A DNA stretch of 64,000 nt from Caryophanales bacterium (GTDB lineage: Bacteria; Bacillota; Bacilli; Paenibacillales; CANHCR01), in the NCBI GenBank assembly GCA_947459205.1, contig CANHCR010000002.1, forward strand, positions 1 to 64,000. Direction: 5' to 3'. Below, piece by piece: positions 26,946 to 36,248 of the stretch; within the stretch, counting starts at the first letter, position 1; each line of letters starts with the position of its first letter. The notes beneath the pieces are model-generated. The model was not told where the DNA came from, made no database searches, and saw only the letters and a program-made list of their open reading frames with translations. Made by a program: the position numbers and the translations under genes.

Positions 26946-29900
26946 TTAATATTCTCCTTGTTGTACGACAATGCTATATACATGTTCGACTGTATCTTTG
27001 TTGCCAAGCACCCGAAATAGCGCACTCTTGATCCGACGCTCCTTAAACTCATTGTGACGAAAGTCTACTTGTTTGTTTCCACGAATCGCCTTGTCTAATG
27101 CAATTGCGAGATTCACATCACTTCCAAAGTTATCATAAAACGCGCGTAATGCAGCGCTCTGTCTGACTTCATCCGGATACTCCGGATTGTTCTCAGGAGA
27201 TTCCGCTTGCTTGACCAATTCGACGTACTTTTCAAGAAGTTTTTCGTAAGCGATAACCCCTTCACGTCGCGCTTTAATCAATTCATCGAGTATTGCCGAC
27301 ATCTTCTCGTAGTATTTTGGATTGAGCAGTATTTTTTCGACAATCTTTTTACGTATATTGTTTTCAATCGTCTCTGCAGCTGCTGACTTACTGTTTCCTG
27401 ACAGTTTTTCACCCTGCGAGGTGACAAAATCTAGTAGCGTGAAATCGTCAAACTCACCAATTTCCCGACTATCATCAGCTTTAATATACGTATCAATTAG
27501 ACGACGCATATCTGCTTCATATGATTTTAAATCGATGAAGTCACCGCTCGCGTTACCAATTGTCTCTTTCAACGCTGTGTAGAATATGACTAATTCACCT
27601 ATTTTTTGTTCTTCCGCAACGGAATATCCCGCATCTAACATTTCACCTTTGATCTCCGAGTACGCGCGAATCAATCGATTCACAAGTTTATACAGTTTTT
27701 CACGGCTCCGTGAATAGGACTCGTCGTCCAGACCGCCAACACCGTCTTCGCCACAGAAATAGTGAATGTACTGTAATTCCAATCGCGGAGCGGGAACTCC
27801 ACCACATAAATCGTCGAGCTCATCAAGCGTCTCATCCAGATATTTCTTCGCTTCAGTAAGTCGGTCTTTGATAATACCCTTAATATCGTCATCATCATAC
27901 CCATCAAACGCACCTGATGTATACTTGTTCAGCGCATCCGTCAAATTGCCAAACAACTGCTTATAATCAACGATGTAACCAAACTCCTTCTGTTCACCAT
28001 CCAATCGGTTTACACGACACACCGCCTGAAATAAACCGTGATCACGCATTGACTTATCAATGTATAAATACGTGCATGGTGGAGCATCAAAGCCTGTCAG
28101 CAACTTATCGACGACAATCAGCAACTTCATTTGTGCAGGTTCATCGACAAATTTTCGTTTTACCTCAGCTTCAAAATCATCTGGGGTTTGACCATTTAGC
28201 ATTTTCGTGTAAACTTCATATTTTTCATACTCTTCTGAATCGTCTGTTTCAGTCCGGAGATTTCCACTGTTCGGTTCAAATGAAGTGACAATTGCACACT
28301 GTTTAAACGCACGTGTTTGGAAAATCTCATAATACTTGCACGCTGAATAGATGGAGTCCGCAACCAACATCGCGTTCCCATTACCATCTGCAAGTCGATT
28401 TTTTAGGTCAAAGTCTGCTATGATATCCTCTGCGATGACTTCCAAACGCTTCCTTGAACTGTATACGGTTTGCATGGTTGCCCATTTTTCTTTCAACTTC
28501 GCCTTCGCTGCGTCGTTCAATCCACGAGTCTTAGACTCAAAATATTCATCAATTCTTTCCTGTGCCGTGATGACCTGCTCCACATCTCGCGCCTGATACC
28601 GCAGATCAAGAACAACACCATCAGCAACTGCTTCATCATACTTGTAGGTGTGAATGTACCCTGGAGCAAACACTTCGATACTTTTCTTCTTGTCTTTCAC
28701 TAAAAGTGGTGTACCCGTGAATCCAATAAAAATAGCACCTGGAATTATCTCTTTCATTGCTTCATGAAGTAACCCACTTTGTGTCCGGTGACATTCGTCA
28801 ACAAATACGACGAATTGACCTTTTGCTTGGAAACCTTGTGGTAAAGCAGCCTTTAGTTCTTGAATGAACTGCTCCATCGAACGCTTTGATTCACTGCTTT
28901 CCGATGTGTTACGTACTCCGAATTTATGAATCAACGTACAAATCAAACGTTTCTCTGTTTTATCTAATTTTTCAACCAAATCAGCGCACGAACTTGTCCG
29001 ATAGACTTGTTCATCAACACCACGATATACCTTCTCCATCTGATCGTCCAGCTCATCACGGTCCGTGACCAACAGAACCCTTGCATTCGGATTATTGCCT
29101 AGAATCCACTTCGATAGCCATACCATCGTCAGTGTTTTACCGCTTCCCTGCGTGTGCCAGATGATACCGCCTTGATTATTACGCAGTTTCAATTGTGACT
29201 TCTTAATACCAAAAAACTGGTTGTATCGACATATTTTCTTGACGCCTTTATCGAACACAACAAAGTTATGAATCAAATCAAGCAAGCGACGTTTTTCAAA
29301 CATACTAAACAGTTGCCAATCCAATTTATCTACTAGCTGCGTACATTTATTAAGGATTTCGATCGATACTTCGTCGAGTGGTTGCGCAGGAGTATTAACT
29401 TTATCGTTTTTCCACTCCAGATAATATTTCTCCGGTGTTTCAATCGTACCGTAGCGTAAACCTTCTCCGCTGTTACCCGCCATCGTGAACTGGATCGTTG
29501 TAAAGAATGGTTTATTGAAATGCTCTGATTGATTGGATATGTTCTGACGAATCCCCTGCGAAACTGAAACCGTAGATTTCTTCAGTTCAATCACAGCGAT
29601 AGCAATACCGTTTATATAGACAACCAAGTCAGGACGTCTCTCACTGTTCGATTTAATTGTGACTTCCTCTGCGATTGCGAACTCGTTATTTGCAGGGTTG
29701 TCCCAATCAATAAAATAGACGGTCTTATCAGGTTCACCCTGCTGTTCCTTTACTTTCGCACCATACTTCAGCATTGAGTAAACATCTTGATTCGCTTTAT
29801 ATAACCCTGGCTGGAGATTACCTGTTGCTCGTTCAAATGTTTCAACCGCTTTATCAGCCAAGGTACTACTGTATTGCATGCTGTGAATCAGAAAAGATTT

Positions 29901-30038
29901 CAACTTCTCTGTTATGAGATTTGAATTGATTTGCTGACGCAGATCACCGTAATACTCATAACCCAGAACCTCAACATTTTGAAACAGCTCCACTACTCGA
30001 TTCTGCGTTGCACGCTCAGCCTCATTAATTTTGGCCAT
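26946..30038 (-). CDS. hsdR: Type I restriction enzyme, R (translocase/endonuclease) subunit
   Basis: About 1,030 residues from ATG 30038 (MAKINEAERATQ), which follows GAGGAG; the frame opens at 30056. The N-terminal nuclease core is RRPDLVVYINGIAIAVIELKKS (P-D … E-L-K). The SF2 translocase motor has Walker A TQGSGKTLTM, motif II VDECHRTQ (DECH), motif III GFTGTPL and motif VI QAVCRVNRLDG. All catalytic elements are intact. It overlaps hsdS by 14 bases and is followed directly by the metallopeptidase gene. It translocates DNA past unmethylated sites and cuts at random distance. Confidence 0.95.
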   Translation of the reverse strand: MAKINEAERATQNRVVELFQNVEVLGYEYYGDLRQQINSNLITEKLKSFLIHSMQYSSTLADKAVETFERATGNLQPGLYKANQDVYSMLKYGAKVKEQQGEPDKTVYFIDWDNPANNEFAIAEEVTIKSNSERRPDLVVYINGIAIAVIELKKSTVSVSQGIRQNISNQSEHFNKPFFTTIQFTMAGNSGEGLRYGTIETPEKYYLEWKNDKVNTPAQPLDEVSIEILNKCTQLVDKLDWQLFSMFEKRRLLDLIHNFVVFDKGVKKICRYNQFFGIKKSQLKLRNNQGGIIWHTQGSGKTLTMVWLSKWILGNNPNARVLLVTDRDELDDQMEKVYRGVDEQVYRTSSCADLVEKLDKTEKRLICTLIHKFGVRNTSESSESKRSMEQFIQELKAALPQGFQAKGQFVVFVDECHRTQSGLLHEAMKEIIPGAIFIGFTGTPLLVKDKKKSIEVFAPGYIHTYKYDEAVADGVVLDLRYQARDVEQVITAQERIDEYFESKTRGLNDAAKAKLKEKWATMQTVYSSRKRLEVIAEDIIADFDLKNRLADGNGNAMLVADSIYSACKYYEIFQTRAFKQCAIVTSFEPNSGNLRTETDDSEEYEKYEVYTKMLNGQTPDDFEAEVKRKFVDEPAQMKLLIVVDKLLTGFDAPPCTYLYIDKSMRDHGLFQAVCRVNRLDGEQKEFGYIVDYKQLFGNLTDALNKYTSGAFDGYDDDDIKGIIKDRLTEAKKYLDETLDELDDLCGGVPAPRLELQYIHYFCGEDGVGGLDDESYSRSREKLYKLVNRLIRAYSEIKGEMLDAGYSVAEEQKIGELVIFYTALKETIGNASGDFIDLKSYEADMRRLIDTYIKADDSREIGEFDDFTLLDFVTSQGEKLSGNSKSAAAETIENNIRKKIVEKILLNPKYYEKMSAILDELIKARREGVIAYEKLLEKYVELVKQAESPENNPEYPDEVRQSAALRAFYDNFGSDVNLAIALDKAIRGNKQVDFRHNEFKERRIKSALFRVLGNKDTVEHVYSIVVQQGEY

Positions 30039-31254
30039 TACCCGCACTCTCCTCAATCAACCGTATTCTTCCGGTCAGAAGTTCGCTCATCATACCCTGT
30101 TTAATTTGACGTGCTTTACTGAGTTTCTCAATTAACGAATCAATTTCTTTGTCCATATCAGAAAGTATATTAGCAATTGCTGTCTGTTCATCAAGTATTT
30201 TCGGAATTATAAATGTTAAATTTTTAACAATGGATTGACTTATGTTTGGTTGACCAGCACCACTCCCCTGTTCAATAATTTTGCTCCTATTTATAAGCAA
30301 TAGATAATACATGAACTTCTCATCGATATTCTTCTCGAAAAACATCGCACAGCAAGCCTGATTAGTTGCGGCCTCAATATTTAATATTCCCAATCTACCA
30401 ATAGTTGCTCCATACATAGCCATTAAAACAGTACCTTTTGGAAACAACTTTGCTGATGAATTATTAAGAGCTTCAGAACTGATTTTTTCAATTGTTGAGT
30501 TAATATAATTGTCATTTAATTCGCTTGTTGTAACCCAAGGTATGCTACCCATATAGTAAGCTGGAACACTTCTCGAAGGGGTGCCTCCTGAACTTGTATG
30601 GCCAATTTCGAAGATTTTTTTCTCCACCCATTCCCCTTCAAACCCCGGCAACCTACGTTTCCCCGTCAACAGTTCCTGCATCGCACCTTGCTTGATCGCT
30701 CGTTTCTTTTTAATCAAATTTTCTAATGACGCAATGTACTCATCTGCGTCGGATAGTGCTGATGCGATGGCGCGTTGTTCTATAATGTTCTCAGGAGCTT
30801 CAAATTCAAATTTGATAAAATCTTTTTGATATAAATGATTTATAGTTGAACCTGCAGCAAGTTTAGATAAGAAGTTTTCAAATACATGCGAGTTTAATAT
30901 GTGATACATAAAAGTTCTATCATATAATTCGTTTTTAGGACGAACCACAAATATACCGCTATTTAAAGTGGCTTTTTTATCTAGAGACTTTACTAAAGCG
31001 ACCTTTCCAATCGTACCGTCTTTTGTGATTAATATATCACCATTAACTAACTGGATATTAGAATCTTGATAGTATCGATTTTTATTGACGTAGTGACACT
31101 TCTCCCAATAAATTTTTCCATTCAAGAAATCGGTGCCCGTAACTAAATAAGCATACCCTTCTTTAAGATACTCTGCCGTTGTAAGTCCCTGCCAACCGAT
31201 TCTAGCTTTAATTGTTGAGTTCATAGAAAATTCCAAGACACTCCAACCTACCAA
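30025..31254 (-). CDS. hsdS: Type I restriction enzyme, S (specificity) subunit
   Basis: 409 residues with the two-TRD layout: TRD1 about 1-150, a conserved spacer ending in KKKRAIKQGAMQELLTGKRRLPGF (about 180-205), TRD2 about 210-355, and the second conserved region KARQIKQGMMSELLTGRIRL. TRD2 begins GHTSSGGTPSRSVPAYY, common in HsdS. Translation probably starts at TTG 31254, overlapping hsdM, with AAGGATG upstream; the first ATG is at 31224 and would cut ten residues. TRD1 starts without the usual N-terminal lead, which is the form seen in some HsdS. It sets the DNA sequence methylated and restricted by the HsdMSR complex. Confidence 0.92.
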   Translation of the reverse strand: MVGWSVLEFSMNSTIKARIGWQGLTTAEYLKEGYAYLVTGTDFLNGKIYWEKCHYVNKNRYYQDSNIQLVNGDILITKDGTIGKVALVKSLDKKATLNSGIFVVRPKNELYDRTFMYHILNSHVFENFLSKLAAGSTINHLYQKDFIKFEFEAPENIIEQRAIASALSDADEYIASLENLIKKKRAIKQGAMQELLTGKRRLPGFEGEWVEKKIFEIGHTSSGGTPSRSVPAYYMGSIPWVTTSELNDNYINSTIEKISSEALNNSSAKLFPKGTVLMAMYGATIGRLGILNIEAATNQACCAMFFEKNIDEKFMYYLLLINRSKIIEQGSGAGQPNISQSIVKNLTFIIPKILDEQTAIANILSDMDKEIDSLIEKLSKARQIKQGMMSELLTGRIRLIEESAGNGQN

Positions 31255-33683
31255 TGAAATCCCATCCTTTCCAGATGAGATTTTACCTTACACTCCAACT
31301 CAGCGACTTCAACTTCGAGTTCCGGTAAAGTACGCTCATAACGATCCGCCAGTTCAGATACCCTTTCCGTGATACGCTGACTAACCAATCTGTATAGTGA
31401 GAAAATACCACCTACAATCGACCGATACCACTTACGCTCAAGAAGAAGTTCCAAACACTGCGCTTCCGTTAGATGTTCATAATGTGCTCTTACCTTTTTG
31501 TCGAGTGTAACTTTCAAATCTTTCAGCGTTTTTGTTCCTTCGTCCACTCTTGTTATTAAATCAGAAAGATTCTGCAATTGTACGCGATCCTCTGAATCAA
31601 CACTTTTGTCCTTCAGTTTTTTCTTTAGTCCTGCTTTATCTACGTTTCCAGTATCTTTAATGACCTCATTGATGATAGAATCTTCCTCAAGATTTTCAAG
31701 TAGTTCGTCCAGCTCCGCTTGCGCCGATGCGATGATTGTTTCTGTATCATCAATCAGCTTTTGTTCATCACTAAAAAACATTTCAATAACAAGCGTCTTC
31801 GGAATTAGTTTACCTTCCCAACCTGACTCTGTTGTTTTCTTATCCTCGGTACCGTCCTTTTTCTTTTTAGTAGTGGTTTTCATGAACACATCAATTTCGC
31901 GAGCCGCCTGATACCCATCTTGAACAATCAAGTACACGTCATCTGACATGATGTCATTCCAATATGACAATAAGACTTCATATGCATCGTATTTGTCCAC
32001 TAAGGTGACAGACTCAAAGTTCTGCAGTATACTCTCCGCTAATTTTGCTATCAACGCTTTGGGTTTGGTGTAATTGCTTATGGTGCGAAGTTGACCGTCA
32101 ACCTCACCTTTCCACAACTCAAAAGCATTTTCTACTTTGTCGGCATAAGCACTGAATTCTGCATCCGCATAAATCGTTTCTCGAATCACATCTTTCTCAA
32201 CCGCCAGTGAATAAAAACCTTCACGCAAAGACTGAAATAATGAGTCCTTCAAATTCGGAAATGTGTCCCAATAGAGTGAAAGACTATCAACATCAATGCT
32301 TGGAATACCGCCACGCAAATGACCCTCGATATTTTGCAAATCGTCAACGACGCCACCATCGATGTAGCGCGGAATATTAAGATTGTACGCATTTTTTTTC
32401 TTGATTTCTTCATTAGGGACAAAACGTGAGTACTTCGACAATTCAATGCCCTGATTAAACACCTTAGTAATCTTATACACATCACGTTCTCGAAGCCGAT
32501 TTTTGTTGCCGTCTTTGATGAAATCACGACTTGCATCAATCATGAAAATCCCTTCACGATTTTCCGCATTTTCTTTATCAATCACGACAATACATGCCGG
32601 AATACCCGTTCCATAGAACAGGTTAGCCGGTAAACCAATAATCCCTTTGATGTACCCTTTGTCGATCAATGATTGTCGGATTGTCGCCTCAGCGTTACCT
32701 CGGAACAGTACCCCATGAGGAAGAATGACTGCCGCTTTACCGTTCCATTTTAATGACTTGATGATGTGAAGTAACCATGCAAAATCTCCGTTCTTCTGAG
32801 GTGGTCGGTCACCGTACCCATCAAAACGATTATACTCTTTCAATCCGTGTGTCCAGTTCTTATCGGAGAACGGTGGATTGACGACTGCATAATCAAATTG
32901 ACGCAACTCATCATCGTTGTTTTCCTTTAGAAACTGTGGTGCGGAAAACGCACTGTATCCGCCTTTAATCTCGGCTGTCGCTTTGTTGTGAAGCACAAGG
33001 TTCATCCGTGCGAGCCCTGCAGTTACCCCTTCTTTCTCTTGACCATAAATCGCTACTTCTACAGGTGCAGCTTCAGCTGCACGAATCAGTAGAGACCCGG
33101 AACCACATGCAGGATCGTACAATGTGGTCTCTCCTGCTTTAGCGTTCTCGATACCGACAACCTTCGCCAGTATTCGCGATACCTCAGCAGGTGTATAGAA
33201 TTGACCCTTGCTCTTTCCACTCTCGGTTGCAAAGTTACGCATCAAATATTCGTAAGCGTCGCCGATAATATCGTCTCCATCTGCACGATTACGACTGAAG
33301 TCCGGCATTTGGTCGCGGAAGATACAAATCAAATCACTCAACTTGTCGACCATCTCTTTACCCTTACCGAGCTTGTCCTCATTGTTAAAGTGAGCGTTAT
33401 TGATTACCCCGCGAAGATTGTTTGCCTCAGCGAGTTTAGCAATAATTTTGTCCATTTCTTCGCCGATGTTCTTGTTCCCGACCAATGCAACCATATCATC
33501 AAAGCTCCCGCCTTCAGGAACCTCAATGTCTCCGTATGCCACACCCTTATACTTATCTGAAACGTACTTCACAAACAACAATGTAAGGATATAATCTTTA
33601 TATTGCGAGGCGTCCATACCGCCTCGCAAAGCATCACAACTCGCCCACAACGAACTGTATAAAGCACTCTTTTTGACTGCCAT
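31248..33683 (-). CDS. hsdM: Type I restriction enzyme, M (N6-adenine methyltransferase) subunit
   Basis: 811 residues from ATG 33683 (MAVKKSALYSSLW), which has GAGGAG six bases upstream. The SAM site is TLYDPACGSGSLLIRA and the catalytic motif is VVNPPFSDKNW (NPPF). The N-terminal helical domain contains MDASQYKDYILTLLFVKYVSDKY. Usual HsdM is about 500 residues; here the C-terminal region continues to 811 with lysine- and glutamate-rich coiled coil (about 640-760) and ends in a long helix, so it belongs to the long-form group. First gene of hsdM-hsdS-hsdR-peptidase, all with overlaps, so the four are one operon. Repeat D copy 3 lies about 200-290 bases upstream. Confidence 0.94.
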   Translation of the reverse strand: MAVKKSALYSSLWASCDALRGGMDASQYKDYILTLLFVKYVSDKYKGVAYGDIEVPEGGSFDDMVALVGNKNIGEEMDKIIAKLAEANNLRGVINNAHFNNEDKLGKGKEMVDKLSDLICIFRDQMPDFSRNRADGDDIIGDAYEYLMRNFATESGKSKGQFYTPAEVSRILAKVVGIENAKAGETTLYDPACGSGSLLIRAAEAAPVEVAIYGQEKEGVTAGLARMNLVLHNKATAEIKGGYSAFSAPQFLKENNDDELRQFDYAVVNPPFSDKNWTHGLKEYNRFDGYGDRPPQKNGDFAWLLHIIKSLKWNGKAAVILPHGVLFRGNAEATIRQSLIDKGYIKGIIGLPANLFYGTGIPACIVVIDKENAENREGIFMIDASRDFIKDGNKNRLRERDVYKITKVFNQGIELSKYSRFVPNEEIKKKNAYNLNIPRYIDGGVVDDLQNIEGHLRGGIPSIDVDSLSLYWDTFPNLKDSLFQSLREGFYSLAVEKDVIRETIYADAEFSAYADKVENAFELWKGEVDGQLRTISNYTKPKALIAKLAESILQNFESVTLVDKYDAYEVLLSYWNDIMSDDVYLIVQDGYQAAREIDVFMKTTTKKKKDGTEDKKTTESGWEGKLIPKTLVIEMFFSDEQKLIDDTETIIASAQAELDELLENLEEDSIINEVIKDTGNVDKAGLKKKLKDKSVDSEDRVQLQNLSDLITRVDEGTKTLKDLKVTLDKKVRAHYEHLTEAQCLELLLERKWYRSIVGGIFSLYRLVSQRITERVSELADRYERTLPELEVEVAELECKVKSHLERMGFHW

Positions 33684-33884
33684 AAATTCTCCTCGCTTAT
33701 CCATTTGTTTATTATGTAAATAGTGTTAAAACCATCATGTGTATAGTATACCCGATTCACATCGAAGGAGCGTAGCATTTAACCAAAACATTCAAAATAA
33801 AAAAGTCCTCCTTACAACTCAATCCGCTCATCGTCACAACTCCTCCTTCACACTCCCTCTCATTTTTCACACAAGTCCTCCTAA

Positions 33885-33975
33885 ATTCATTCAATCAATC
33901 GATAATGTATATAATGTATATAATGTATATAATGTACTTTGCCCGCTAGTCCCCTATTTATATAACCAGCATCTA
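33885..33975. repeat. Repeat D, copy 3, containing four tandem ATAATGTAT units
   Basis: TCATTCAATCAATCG, then four 9-base units ATAATGTAT (33902-33937, last base C), then CCCCTATTTATATAACC. The flanks correspond to the ends of the other repeat D copies; the tandem array replaces the TATAATGTTATAATG part. It lies upstream of hsdM. AT-rich iterated units like this can bind a regulator or include -10-like boxes on either strand. Confidence 0.65.
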
Positions 33976-34169
33976 CCGTATGATCCATAATGTAAAAATC
34001 AAGTTACTCATTACAAAGCCAATGTCATCATGAAATTTTAATTATTTAAAAAACTTTTTATACAAGGTAAATCGTCATGTTTGATTTGCTCCATCAAATG
34101 AATGTAAAGGTCCGCACATATACACATATGCAGACACTTTTAGCGACCCCATAGCTGCACTCGAATAAA

Positions 34170-34200
34170 CAAAAAGACAACGACAGTGATGTCGTTGTCT
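34170..34200 (-). terminator. Intrinsic terminator after the tRNA-like module of the DUF2442 gene
   Basis: AGACAACGACA TCAC TGTCGTTGTCT is a perfect 11-bp stem followed on the minus strand by TTTTT. Transcripts of the DUF2442 gene would run through the tRNA-like module and stop here. Confidence 0.9.
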
Positions 34201-34204
34201 CGAG

Positions 34205-34335
34205 GATATGGAAGGTAAGGAATCGAACCCATAAAGCTACTTCATGCCATTCTGGTACCCGCAAAACCAGACCAATTCCCCTCATGTGCAGTAGCCAGCT
34301 CGTCCTGCCGTGTTAACTACTTTAACTGCTATTGA
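34205..34335 (-). repeat. tRNA-like module 3 (family A)
   Basis: Lies 13 bases after the DUF2442 stop. Minus strand: GAAGGTCAATAGCAGTTAAA, GTAGTTAACACGGCAGGACG, an unrelated middle with a CTGGT…ACCAG dyad, and a 3' end TATGGGTTCGATTCC, TTACCTTCCA. Here the first bases (GAAGGT) do pair with the end (ACCTTC), giving six acceptor-like pairs. The interior still does not fold into a normal anticodon arm and the total is about 130 bases. The CAGTTAAAGTAGTTAACACG block is shared with modules 1, 2 and the one at 54420. Confidence 0.6.
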
Positions 34336-34348
34336 CCTTCGCGAATGT

Positions 34349-34633
34349 TCATGCTATTTGGTCTTGCGGCACAATTGGACATCTTTCAAAAATGGTATCA
34401 GGACAAATATCAACACACTCTTCAGGATCTCGTTGGCCGGTCAAATCCCATGCTAATGTTCCATTCATTACTGTACATCTTTCAAAAAAAATAATATCAT
34501 CGTCTAATTGCTGAAAAATTCCACCACGTTGGATTAACATGTTCGCATCATAAACCCGTACATAACCGTCATCAAAAAACACATGTACCAAACGATTTTC
34601 TTTCGGTTGAACACCATATATTTTAGGTCTCAT
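34349..34633 (-). CDS. DUF2442 domain protein
   Basis: 94 residues, with AGAGGGG about 6 bases before the ATG. The pattern RLVHVFFDDGYVRVYDANML … FQQLDDDIIFFERCTVMNGTLAWDL is typical of DUF2442, whose members usually carry VxVxFxDGxxRxxD near the start and a terminal GxLxWDxG. DUF2442 genes commonly sit beside DUF4160 genes in toxin-antitoxin-like pairs. The DUF4160 remnant lies 11 bases upstream. Molecular function is unknown. Confidence 0.8.
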   Translation of the reverse strand: MRPKIYGVQPKENRLVHVFFDDGYVRVYDANMLIQRGGIFQQLDDDIIFFERCTVMNGTLAWDLTGQRDPEECVDICPDTIFERCPIVPQDQIA

Positions 34634-34644
34634 CTTTTTCCCCT

Positions 34645-34824
34645 CTACGCAAGCGGTACAATTTTTTTCATTACTTTACCTTGTAAGCCATTGTTCCAAT
34701 TCTCCAACAGCTCTTCCTTGTGTAACTCAGCCCAAGCTAAAACAAGTCTCGCCTGCTTGTTCGGCAACATATTCTTGATAAACGCACCTTGCTGAATATC
34801 AAATACGGACTCAATCCCATTGTG
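34645..34824 (-). pseudogene. DUF4160 gene fragment (C-terminal part)
   Basis: The frame just upstream of DUF2442 encodes IESVFDIQQGAFIKN, then MLPNKQARLVLAWAELHKEE, then LLENWNNGLQ…KIVPLA and a stop. This is the C-terminal half of a DUF4160 protein (xLPxxQxRLVxAWxxLHxxELLxNW). No start codon with a ribosome site exists in frame, and a TAA lies directly upstream (34825-34827), so the N-terminal half, including the expected HxHV motif, has been lost. It supports the view that the DUF2442 gene was once part of a two-gene unit. Confidence 0.75.
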
Positions 34825-35014
34825 TTACCACCAATCAGAGCGGTACGACGCTCTTGAACAATATCATCATCATAGTAACCTTTATTCTAACCGTGGGAGC
34901 GGGAGCAAATAAACCTACGTCAATCGTTATCCTTACCACACTTTACTCTCTTAAGAAAACCCTGCGCTTAAATCGCCCATCTCAAACTTCCTCATCACAC
35001 CCGACTTTATACCT

Positions 35015-35086
35015 TCATTCAATTCCATCATGTCTTTCGTTTTAATAATGTATGTAATGTTATAATGTCCTCTTTATTAATAAGCC
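35015..35086. repeat. Repeat D, copy 4
   Basis: TTCATTCAATTCCATCATGT, CTTTCGTTTTAATAATGTAT, GTAATGTTATAATGTCCTCT and TTATTAATAAGCC. This copy is nearly the same as copy 1 over about 60 bases although 13 kb away. It lies just after the end of the Hsp70/HerA/SIR2 operon and before the DUF2442 unit. Confidence 0.7.
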
Positions 35087-35150
35087 GCCTAAAAAATAAG
35101 CTTTGAAATATCCTTTTTGTAATTACGCAAAGTTCTTTATTTCATCAATT

Positions 35151-35534
35151 TCACTTTTTTCTCCACCACTCACGACCAAAAATTCTAGTCCCAACTTTGA
35201 TAATATTAATCTCATCATGTGAGGGGAATTGCTCCATCATCATTAACTGGTATCGAGCGCATGGGGTGAATCGCTTGAACACTTCAGATAGAGTTTCCAT
35301 TTTCACAGACGACGTGTATAAGACGTCAAATTCTACGTTCAGAAAATGATTGTCATTTATCTCATCCAAAACGGTGTTCTTCATGGCATCAAGTTGATTC
35401 GCAATAAGTAAATTACCACGCTGAACTGCCACTTCTAATTCTCCATTGATGGTTCGAATACTCATCCGATCTGGCAACTCAACATATAATCTTGCTCGAG
35501 AATCATCAATTAAAATAAGATAGCGAACTGTCAT
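35151..35534 (-). CDS. Hypothetical protein, last gene of the SIR2/Hsp70-like/HerA operon
   Basis: 127 residues, with GGGAGG before the ATG. The start MTVRYLILIDDSRARLYVEL looks like an alternating beta hairpin, and YTSSVKMETLSEVFKRF a helix; no known motif was found. It lies 26 bases downstream of the hydrophobic protein gene, so it is almost certainly co-transcribed with the whole operon. It could be an immunity, adaptor or sensor component. Repeat D copy 4 follows about 65 bases after its stop, marking the module end. Confidence 0.65.
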   Translation of the reverse strand: MTVRYLILIDDSRARLYVELPDRMSIRTINGELEVAVQRGNLLIANQLDAMKNTVLDEINDNHFLNVEFDVLYTSSVKMETLSEVFKRFTPCARYQLMMMEQFPSHDEINIIKVGTRIFGREWWRKK

Positions 35535-35560
35535 TTGTCATCCTCCCTTGAAGGTATCCA

Positions 35561-36232
35561 CTATTCAGACGGCACTCGAAGTGAACGCATGATATCTGAA
35601 ATTTTATCCTCTGAAACCTGCGGATTAATCGCTTTTTCAACAGCGCGAACCATTCCTTCGATATCCTTCTTATCAGTTAGCAGAATGCTTTTCTGAGCCA
35701 TGTAATCCTGTAAAGGTTTAACTGGTACATCATTATTCTTGAGATAATCAATATAACTTGGAATTCGCTCCGTACCGGCAACCCATAAGTCCGGTCTTTT
35801 GGAAAACTCGACAAGTAATTCGCCAATTCCGGAGCCGAATTTTTCCATTGTAAGTCCCAAAGCCACTTGGGCACCTCTTTCGAGTTTATCGTACTCTTTG
35901 ATTTCTTTGGATTTTTCAGGATCCACTTCAAAATTACGAATGGCCTCCACATACTCCTCATAAGTTTTGTAGTTTTCAGGCTTGATACCTTTATCTGCTG
36001 CCTGAATCGCTTTGTCACCTAAATCTTCAACTTTTTCTGCAGCATCAAATAAACCGAGTTTTTTGGCAATGCTTAATACCGTACTTGCAATGTCAATGAC
36101 CGTTAACACAGTTCCTATAACCGGATTCAATCGGCCCAACACGCCAACCATCAATTTAGTAGCTGTATTTGATATACCCAATGCTCCACCCAAACTGCTC
36201 AATGCCGAACCTAATGAACTGAAAAACCCCAT
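35561..36232 (-). CDS. Glycine/alanine-rich hydrophobic protein, possible membrane-acting component
   Basis: 223 residues from ATG 36232, which has AAGGGG 8 bases upstream. The first 65 residues (MGFFSSLGSALSSLGGALGI … LMVGVLGRLNPVIGTVLTVIDIASTVLSIAKKLG) are hydrophobic and rich in Gly/Ala/Ser, like amphipathic or pore-forming segments. The rest (about 70-223) is charged and helical. It lies 16 bases after the HerA-like ATPase gene. The inference is a candidate effector or membrane anchor of the system; a simple structural protein is also possible. No homologous family is recognised. Confidence 0.65.
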   Translation of the reverse strand: MGFFSSLGSALSSLGGALGISNTATKLMVGVLGRLNPVIGTVLTVIDIASTVLSIAKKLGLFDAAEKVEDLGDKAIQAADKGIKPENYKTYEEYVEAIRNFEVDPEKSKEIKEYDKLERGAQVALGLTMEKFGSGIGELLVEFSKRPDLWVAGTERIPSYIDYLKNNDVPVKPLQDYMAQKSILLTDKKDIEGMVRAVEKAINPQVSEDKISDIMRSLRVPSE

Positions 36233-36248
36233 AAAAAACACCCCTTAA

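Noticed and set aside
31498..31911. 137-codon plus-strand frame inside hsdM (serine-rich)
   Set aside because: It is the antisense shadow of the hsdM coiled-coil region; composition follows from the Lys/Glu codons on the other strand.
33902..33937. Possible CRISPR-like array
   Set aside because: The units are 9 bases, directly adjacent, with no spacers and no cas genes in the window; they are a simple tandem repeat.
18000..34000. Retron or diversity-generating element
   Set aside because: No reverse transcriptase (YxDD) is encoded on either strand.
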